In this document: one piece after another, positions 46,065 to 51,577 of the stretch | How positions within the stretch are numbered: the first letter of the stretch is position 1 | How the letters are laid out: each line of letters opens with the position of its first letter | Origin: Bacteroidales bacterium | Lineage (GTDB): Bacteria; Bacteroidota; Bacteroidia; Bacteroidales; Bacteroidaceae | Length of the DNA: 51,577 nt | Direction of reading: 5' to 3' | Assembly (NCBI GenBank): GCA_012729225.1 | Contig: JAAYDO010000135.1 | Span: 1-51,577, forward strand | Position numbers and translations under genes: made by a program | The notes under the pieces: generated by a model | Database searches by the model: none | What the model was told of the DNA's origin: nothing | What the model saw: the letters and a program-made list of their open reading frames with translations, nothing else

Positions 46065-46853
46065 ATGATTAAAGTAGAACATCTATATAAAAGTTTTGAA
46101 GATCGTGAGGTGTTGCACGACATCAATGCCACCTTTCGTGATGGTGAGGTCAATCTCATCATTGGTCAGAGTGGTAGTGGTAAGACCGTGCTGATGAAGA
46201 ATATTGTGGGTTTGCTCACACCTACACAAGGTAGCGTCTTCTATGATGACAGGGATTTTGTGGCTTTGACCAAAAAGGAAAAGATTGTCCTTCGTCGTGA
46301 AATGGGCATGATATTCCAGAGTGCAGCCCTGTTTGATTCCATGACTGTGCTCGACAATGTGATGTTTCCTCTCAACATGTTCTCTTTTGATTCCTATGAG
46401 GATAGAAAGAAACGTGCTCTTGATTGCTTGGCTCGTGTCAATCTTCAAGGAGCGGAAAAGAAATTTCCTGGCGAGATCTCTGGAGGTATGCAGAAGCGTG
46501 TGGCAATAGCCCGTGCCATTGTCTTGCAACCTAAATATCTCTTCTGTGATGAACCGAACTCAGGTCTTGACCCAAAGACAAGTATTGTGATTGACGAACT
46601 CATTGCAGGCATCACGCACGAGGATAAGATTACAACAATGGTCAATACCCATGACATGAACTCCGTGATGGGTATAGGTGAGAATATTACCTTTATTTGT
46701 GAGGGAAGGGCTGCTTGGCAAGGTAGCAACAAGGAGATCATGGATGCTACCAACAAGAATTTGGAAGACTTCATCTTTGCCAGCGACATCCTTCGCCAGG
46801 CCAAACAGCTACACGATCAGCACAAGGTCAATCCTGCAGGTAACATACAATAA
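46065..46853 (+). CDS. mlaF: MlaF-type ABC transporter ATP-binding protein
   Basis: A 262-residue ATPase started at ATG 46065 (MIKVEHLYKSFEDREVL), 62 bp after mlaE; an in-frame upstream ATG at 45999 overlaps the mlaE stop and adds an unlikely extension. It has Walker A IIGQSGSGKTVLMKN, the Q-loop region MIFQSAALFDSMTVLDNV, signature ISGGMQKRVAIARAI and Walker B LFCDEPNSGLDP. The substrate-binding MlaD partner is not in the window. topB begins 15 bp behind the stop. Confidence 0.92.
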   Translation: MIKVEHLYKSFEDREVLHDINATFRDGEVNLIIGQSGSGKTVLMKNIVGLLTPTQGSVFYDDRDFVALTKKEKIVLRREMGMIFQSAALFDSMTVLDNVMFPLNMFSFDSYEDRKKRALDCLARVNLQGAEKKFPGEISGGMQKRVAIARAIVLQPKYLFCDEPNSGLDPKTSIVIDELIAGITHEDKITTMVNTHDMNSVMGIGENITFICEGRAAWQGSNKEIMDATNKNLEDFIFASDILRQAKQLHDQHKVNPAGNIQ

Positions 46854-46867
46854 AATCAGAAGTTAGC

Positions 46868-49144
46868 ATGATTGTATGTATTGCAGAGAAACCGAGTGTG
46901 GCGCGCGACATTGCTAACGTGTTGGGTGCTCATGAATCCAAACAAGGATATATAGAAGGCAATGGTTATCAGGTCACTTGGACTTTTGGTCACCTTTGTG
47001 AATTGAAAGAACCTGATGAATACAATGCTCGATGGAAGCGTTGGGATTTATGGGATCTTCCAATGATTCCTGCTCGTTATGGCATTCGTCTCAAGGATGA
47101 TGAGGGTGTGAAGCGTCAGTTTGCTACGATAGAGAAACTCATGAAGGTTGCTGATGGCATCATCAACTGTGGTGATGCTGGTCAGGAGGGTGAACTCATC
47201 CAGCGATGGGTGATGCAGAAGGCTGGTGTCAAATGTCCTGTCAAACGTTTGTGGATTTCTTCCTTGACGGAAGAGTCCATACGTGAGGGTTTCCAACAAC
47301 TTAAAGATCAGATAGAATACCAATCACTCTATGAGGCAGGGCTCTGCCGCGCCATTGGAGACTGGACTCTCGGCATGAATGCCACTCGTCTTTATACACT
47401 TAAGTATGGTCAGCAGAAGCAAGTGCTTTCCATTGGGCGTGTCCAGACACCTACTTTAGCGCTGATTGTTCGTCGCCAACAGGATATTGAGAGTTTTGTT
47501 CCTAAACAAAGCTGGGTGCTGTCCACGCTCTATCGCGATACCAAGTTTACAGCTATTGCTCATGATGAGGAAGCAGAAGCGGAAGATGCTGCAGAGGTGA
47601 GGGCTGCAGCCGAACAGGGCAAAACCATCAAGAGCAAAGGACCTATTTACCGCCAGATTGAATACCTCACAAAAGAAGAAGGTGAAAAGGTTCTGCATGT
47701 GATAAAGGATGAGCCTTTCAAGGTATTTGATGTGCAGAAAAAGAAAGGAACAGAAGCCCCTCCTCGTCTCTACGACCTCACATCTCTTCAGGTGGACTGC
47801 AACCGCAAGTTTGGCTATTCGGCCGATCAGACATTGCAACTGATTCAGAGTCTTTATGAGAAAAAGTTCACGACCTATCCACGTGTGGACACCACTTATT
47901 TGAGTGATGATATATATGTTAAGTGTCCACAGACTCTCGCAGGACTTAAAGGATACGAACAATATGTTCAGCCCTTGCAAGGAAAAACCTTGCCTAAGTC
48001 AAAGAAAGTCTTCGACTCCTCCAAGGTGACCGACCACCACGCCATCATTCCTACTGGTGTACCTGCTGTGAGTCTTACAGACATGGAGCGACGTGTTTAT
48101 GACCTCGTTACCCGTGCTTTCATTGCTGTCTTCTACCCTGATTGCAGATTTGAGACCACAACAGTGTTTGGTGAGGTTACCCCTGATAGCATGGATTCCG
48201 TTCTCTTCCGCACCAGTGGACGTGCCATCATTGATGAGGGATGGAAAGTGATTTATAAGAAGAATACCGCAGATGTAGCGGACGATGAGGAAGACAAGTC
48301 TGACGAAGATGACGGTTCCCTGCCTGTCTTTACTTTTGGAGAGAGTGGGCCGCACCTCCCAATGTTGTCTGAGAAATGGACTCAGCCTCCTAAGCCTTAC
48401 ACCGAGGCAACGCTTCTGCGTGCCATGGAGACGGCTGGGAAGTTTGTGGATAACGAGGAACTTCGTGATGCCATGAAGGAGAATGGCATTGGGCGTCCTT
48501 CCACTCGTGCCGCCATCATAGAGACACTCTTCAAACGCCGATATATTCGTAAGGAACGTAAAAACCTCATCGCTACTCCCACAGGCGTTGAACTGATTGG
48601 CATTATTCATGAGGAACTTCTCAAGAGTGCCGAACTCACAGGTCTTTGGGAAAAGAAACTGCGTGAGATAGAAAAGCGTCAGTACGATGCCAAGACTTTT
48701 GTGGAAGAACTCAAGCAGATGGTGACAGAATTGATTGATCAGGTGCGCAATGACTCTTCCAACCGACATGTGGCAGTTACCACCGAAGATGATCTCAAGA
48801 AGAAAAAGACAAAGCCTGCTCCTAAATCAGCCAATAAGCCTGCTAAATCCACAACCTCAAAGTCTGTTTCAGGCAGTACGGCTGCTCATCCATCAGTTGC
48901 TCCTACTCCCAACAACAATGTCCCAGCAGGCTTCCAACCCAAGAAAACTGTCCCCAAACAGGCTGTAGGTCTTTCCAAATCTACCGAGGAGGTGAAGGCT
49001 TCCTACCATCCAGACGACATGATAGGCATGCCATGCCCTGTATGTGGTCAAGGTCAGATTGTCAAGGGAAAGAGTGCCTATGGCTGTTCACGCTGGCGTG
49101 AGGGATGTGCCTATCGCCTGCCTTTCGATGAGGCTATGGGCTAA
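46868..49144 (+). CDS. topB: DNA topoisomerase III
   Basis: A 758-residue type IA topoisomerase. The Toprim domain starts MIVCIAEKPSVARDIANVLG and includes GDAGQEGELIQRW. The active-site Tyr337 is in TTYPRVDTTYLSDD; SIGRVQTPTLALIV and GIGRPSTRAAII are further family blocks. A Lys/Pro/Ser-rich linker (about 645-710) leads to a C-terminal four-cysteine zinc ribbon (CPVCGQG, GCSRWREGCAY). It decatenates DNA and resolves recombination intermediates. It is 15 bp from mlaF, with its own terminator. Confidence 0.94.
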   Translation: MIVCIAEKPSVARDIANVLGAHESKQGYIEGNGYQVTWTFGHLCELKEPDEYNARWKRWDLWDLPMIPARYGIRLKDDEGVKRQFATIEKLMKVADGIINCGDAGQEGELIQRWVMQKAGVKCPVKRLWISSLTEESIREGFQQLKDQIEYQSLYEAGLCRAIGDWTLGMNATRLYTLKYGQQKQVLSIGRVQTPTLALIVRRQQDIESFVPKQSWVLSTLYRDTKFTAIAHDEEAEAEDAAEVRAAAEQGKTIKSKGPIYRQIEYLTKEEGEKVLHVIKDEPFKVFDVQKKKGTEAPPRLYDLTSLQVDCNRKFGYSADQTLQLIQSLYEKKFTTYPRVDTTYLSDDIYVKCPQTLAGLKGYEQYVQPLQGKTLPKSKKVFDSSKVTDHHAIIPTGVPAVSLTDMERRVYDLVTRAFIAVFYPDCRFETTTVFGEVTPDSMDSVLFRTSGRAIIDEGWKVIYKKNTADVADDEEDKSDEDDGSLPVFTFGESGPHLPMLSEKWTQPPKPYTEATLLRAMETAGKFVDNEELRDAMKENGIGRPSTRAAIIETLFKRRYIRKERKNLIATPTGVELIGIIHEELLKSAELTGLWEKKLREIEKRQYDAKTFVEELKQMVTELIDQVRNDSSNRHVAVTTEDDLKKKKTKPAPKSANKPAKSTTSKSVSGSTAAHPSVAPTPNNNVPAGFQPKKTVPKQAVGLSKSTEEVKASYHPDDMIGMPCPVCGQGQIVKGKSAYGCSRWREGCAYRLPFDEAMG

Positions 49145-49166
49145 GGTCTTCCCACATCATGAATAC

Positions 49167-49206
49167 AATAAGGCTTCATACAATAATTGAGCCTTATTTT
49201 CGTTTT
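49167..49206 (+). terminator. Terminator after topB
   Basis: AATAAGGCT (49167-49175) pairs with AGCCTTATT (49190-49198), then TTCGTTTTT. It ends only about 8 bp before the next start codon. Confidence 0.75.
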
Positions 49207-49213
49207 TAGAAGT

Positions 49214-51313
49214 ATGACACGTCATATACTCTATATATTCCTTTCCTGTTCAATACTCTTGCTCGTGCTCATGTCATGTAGCAACGAGGCAATAGCCTTC
49301 AAGAAAGCAGAGCAGAGTTATGCTCTTGGTGAATACTACGTGGCTTCCACTCTCTACAAGAAGTCTTATACACGCACTCCTCCCAAAGAAAGAGAGAAAC
49401 GCTCCATTCGTGCCTTCAAGATGGGAGAGTGCTACCGCCATATTGGTTATACGCAAAAGGCAGTGGCTGCCTATCAGAATGCCATCCGCTACAATACTTC
49501 GGATAGTTTGGCATATATTCATTTGGGTCGCCAGCAGTTGAAGGCAGGTCAGTACAAGCAGGCGGCTCAAAGCCTCAATCAGTATCTCGAATTTGATCCA
49601 GGCAACGAACTGGCTCGTAGCGGTCTGCTCTCTGCCGAACTCGGACCTCAGTGGAAGGCAAAGCCCAATCAGTATAAGGTCAAAAGAGAACCTCTCTTCA
49701 ATTCACGCCGTTCTGACTACAGCCCGATGCTGATGGGTGATGACTCTGATCAGATCATTCTTTCCTCTACTCGCAAGGAAGCAACAGGTGATGATATTTC
49801 AGGCATCACAGGCGTGAAGTTTAGCGATCTCTTCTTTTCCAGAAAGAATGAACAGGGCAAGTGGCAGACAGTGCAGGTCATAGAGAGTGAGATCAATACA
49901 GAATATGACGAGGGTGCATCCTGTCTCAGTCCTGATGGGAAGACCATGTACTTCACTCGTTGTTCCTCCGACCCGTCTTATCCTCGATATGCTGAGATAT
50001 GGCAATCCCAGCGTAGCGATGCCTCTTGGAGTAAACCTACCAAGTGTGACATCTCTCGCGACACCCTCTCCTCCTTTGCTCATCCCGCAGTGAGTCCTGA
50101 TGGTCTGTGGCTCTACTTCGTCAGCGATTTCCCTGGTGGAGAAGGTGGACTCGACATTTGGCGCACTCGTATTCTCAGCAATGGCTTTGGCGGAATGGAA
50201 AACCTCGGTCGTCCCATCAATACTGCAGGTGATGAGATGTTTCCTTCCTTTCGCCCCAATGGCGATTTCTACTTCTCCTCAGATGGTCATCCCGGCATGG
50301 GAGGTCTTGACATCTTCATTGCTTATGAAGACTCTGTGCGAGGTATGATAGTGGAGAATCTGCAATACCCGCTTAATTCCTCTGCCGACGACTTTGGCAT
50401 GACCTTTGAGGGTGTGCACAATCGTGGCTTCTTCTCCTCGTCCAGAGGTGATGGAAAAGGCTGGGAGCATATCTATTCCTTCGAGTGTCCTGAAATCTTG
50501 CAGACTGTGACGGGGTGGGTGTATGAGAAGGACGGTTATGAACTTCCAGAGGCTCAAGTCTATATGGTGGGCAATGATGGCACGAACCTCAAACTCTCCG
50601 TGCGTGGTGATGGCTCTTTCACTCAGGTGCTGAAGCCTGGTGTGGACTACGTGTTCTTAGGCACTTGCAAGGGTTTTCTGAATGTTAAAAATGAGATACG
50701 GGTGGATGATGCGGAGGAAAGTCATGATTTTGTCCTCCAGTTCCCATTGCCACCAATCAATATACCAGTCTTGATAGATAATATCTTCTATGAGTTTGAC
50801 AAGGCTGATCTCACGCCCGAATCTACTGAGGCACTCGACAGACTTGTGGTCATGATGAATGAGAATGCCAATATCACGATTGAACTCTCAGCCCATTGTG
50901 ACTACCGAGGCAACGACTCCTACAACCAGCGTCTATCTCAGCGCCGTGCTGAATCTGTGGTGCGTTACCTCATCCAGCACGGAGTGGCTAAAGATCGTCT
51001 TACAGCCGTGGGATATGGTGAGTCGCGTCCAAAGATTATATCTAAGAAATTGGCTGAGACTCTTTTGACTGGAGACCCCAAGGTGGAGGTGCAGGAGAAC
51101 GACACCTTGACAGAGGCTTATATTCTCGATGTCAAAGACGAGAAGAAACAAGAAGTGCTCAATGCCCTCAACCGTCGCACGGAGTTCCGTGTGCTTCGCA
51201 CCACCTATGGCACAACATTCAGTGAGTATAATCCAGAGGAGGAAGCAAGGAAGGCTGCTGCCAAACGTAAGGAAGAAGAGGTGAAAAATGAAGATGGAAA
51301 CTTCATTTTCTAA
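49214..51313 (+). CDS. PorE-like lipoprotein: TPR, PD40 propeller and OmpA domain
   Basis: A 699-residue protein started at ATG 49214, which gives a lipoprotein signal (lipobox LMSC, Cys22); an ATG nine codons earlier lies within the topB terminator. TPR helices (about 30-130) are followed by PD40/WD40-like blades (about 150-435, for example ASCLSPDGKTMYFTRC, AVSPDGLWLYFVSDFPGG), a small beta domain (about 435-520) and an OmpA peptidoglycan-binding domain (FYEFDKADLTPES, SAHCDYRGNDSYNQRLSQRRA, about 520-640). This order matches PorE (PG1058), a type IX secretion component of Porphyromonas gingivalis. It would tie an outer-membrane complex to peptidoglycan. A general OmpA-like anchor is the alternative. 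Confidence 0.82.
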   Translation: MTRHILYIFLSCSILLLVLMSCSNEAIAFKKAEQSYALGEYYVASTLYKKSYTRTPPKEREKRSIRAFKMGECYRHIGYTQKAVAAYQNAIRYNTSDSLAYIHLGRQQLKAGQYKQAAQSLNQYLEFDPGNELARSGLLSAELGPQWKAKPNQYKVKREPLFNSRRSDYSPMLMGDDSDQIILSSTRKEATGDDISGITGVKFSDLFFSRKNEQGKWQTVQVIESEINTEYDEGASCLSPDGKTMYFTRCSSDPSYPRYAEIWQSQRSDASWSKPTKCDISRDTLSSFAHPAVSPDGLWLYFVSDFPGGEGGLDIWRTRILSNGFGGMENLGRPINTAGDEMFPSFRPNGDFYFSSDGHPGMGGLDIFIAYEDSVRGMIVENLQYPLNSSADDFGMTFEGVHNRGFFSSSRGDGKGWEHIYSFECPEILQTVTGWVYEKDGYELPEAQVYMVGNDGTNLKLSVRGDGSFTQVLKPGVDYVFLGTCKGFLNVKNEIRVDDAEESHDFVLQFPLPPINIPVLIDNIFYEFDKADLTPESTEALDRLVVMMNENANITIELSAHCDYRGNDSYNQRLSQRRAESVVRYLIQHGVAKDRLTAVGYGESRPKIISKKLAETLLTGDPKVEVQENDTLTEAYILDVKDEKKQEVLNALNRRTEFRVLRTTYGTTFSEYNPEEEARKAAAKRKEEEVKNEDGNFIF

Positions 51314-51319
51314 GTAAAA

Positions 51320-51450
51320 AGTGAAGAGTGAAGAGTGAACAGTGAAAAAATATAAGTTTTGATTGTTTACGAAAATCTCACAATGCTTATATATTCTTCC
51401 AAGTTCTTATAGGTAATATATATATCACTTTCCACTCTTCACTTTTCACT
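51320..51450. repeat. Large inverted repeat of AGTGAAG heptamers
   Basis: 51320-51345 (AGTGAAG, AGTGAAG, AGTGAAC, AGTGA) matches the reverse complement of 51425-51450 at 23 of 26 positions, with an AT-rich interior. The same heptamer builds the hairpin at 14403-14460. Confidence 0.75.
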
Positions 51451-51456
51451 AAAAGA

Positions 51457-51577
51457 GGGTGTGTCAAAATAGGCACATCCTTTTTTTATATCAAAGCCCC
51501 GACTTTCTCAAGCCAGGGCTTCGTTATGTCGTAAAGTTTTCGTATCTTTACAACATGCAATATAAAACGCAACAAAG
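51457..51577 (+). mobile_element. Possible left end of an insertion sequence, cut by the window edge
   Basis: GGGTGTGTC (51457-51465) pairs with GGCACATCC (51472-51480) followed by seven T, so it is at least a terminator. The string GGGTGTGTCAAAATA resembles terminal repeats of Bacteroidota insertion sequences. After a second hairpin (AAGCCC/GGGCTT, about 51494-51520) come a TATCTTTAC box (51543-51551) and an ATG at 51555 opening a frame (MQYKTQQ) that runs off the edge. The insertion-sequence reading is inference. Confidence 0.3.

Overview
The window comes from a member of the Bacteroidota, most likely a xylan-degrading Prevotella/Segatella-type bacterium. The evidence is a set of Bacteroidota promoters (TTTG, 19-21 bp, TAnnTTTG), few Shine-Dalgarno sites, a hybrid two-component regulator, exported enzymes with short Prevotella-like C-terminal tails, and the gene order rsfS-ftsH-cdsA. 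This is an inference from gene content; no 16S gene is present.

Left part (1-19.6 kb): polysaccharide use. A left-edge fragment of a CBM20-bearing 4-alpha-glucanotransferase (minus strand) is followed by a likely xylan-utilisation block on the plus strand: a GH43 exo-enzyme, a fused GH10 xylanase-CE1 feruloyl esterase, a 1206-residue multidomain secreted protein, and a 1337-residue hybrid two-component regulator. After it come two tandem secreted beta-propeller paralogues (minus strand), an exported alpha/beta hydrolase and an exported histidine phosphatase. A second GH10 enzyme, with an autotransporter-like beta-strand region in front of its catalytic domain, lies at 25.9-28.5 kb on the minus strand beside a tRNA-Gln gene. 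Together these could sense xylan fragments, cut the backbone, remove feruloyl groups and trim side chains. No SusC/SusD pair lies in the window.

Middle (19.7-38.1 kb): mostly housekeeping genes (PIF1-type helicase, ilvE, a nucleotidyltransferase, an outer-membrane barrel, surE-lpxB, ksgA, a flippase-like membrane protein, pepD, merR). These are interrupted at 31.5-34.3 kb by an AT-rich HpaII-type restriction-modification module: a small XRE regulator, an M.HpaII-like cytosine methyltransferase, and an HpaII-family endonuclease gene broken by one in-frame TAA.

Right part (38.9-51.6 kb): envelope and core functions. A minus-strand cluster reads lptB, rsfS, ftsH, cdsA, DUF349. On the plus strand are mlaE, mlaF, topB and a PorE-like TPR/PD40/OmpA lipoprotein. 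The last 120 bases may be the end of an insertion sequence.

The most unusual material is non-coding. A dispersed intergenic element of about 170-200 bp, built of 22-bp units and ending in a conserved cap, occurs three times (9.9, 25.4 and 38.5 kb). A separate 22-bp tandem array with an unrelated sequence lies at 5.4 kb, and a second dispersed element of about 130 bp occurs at 5.25 kb and, inverted, at 31.3 kb next to the restriction-modification module. A 22-bp duplication also lies between surE and lpxB.
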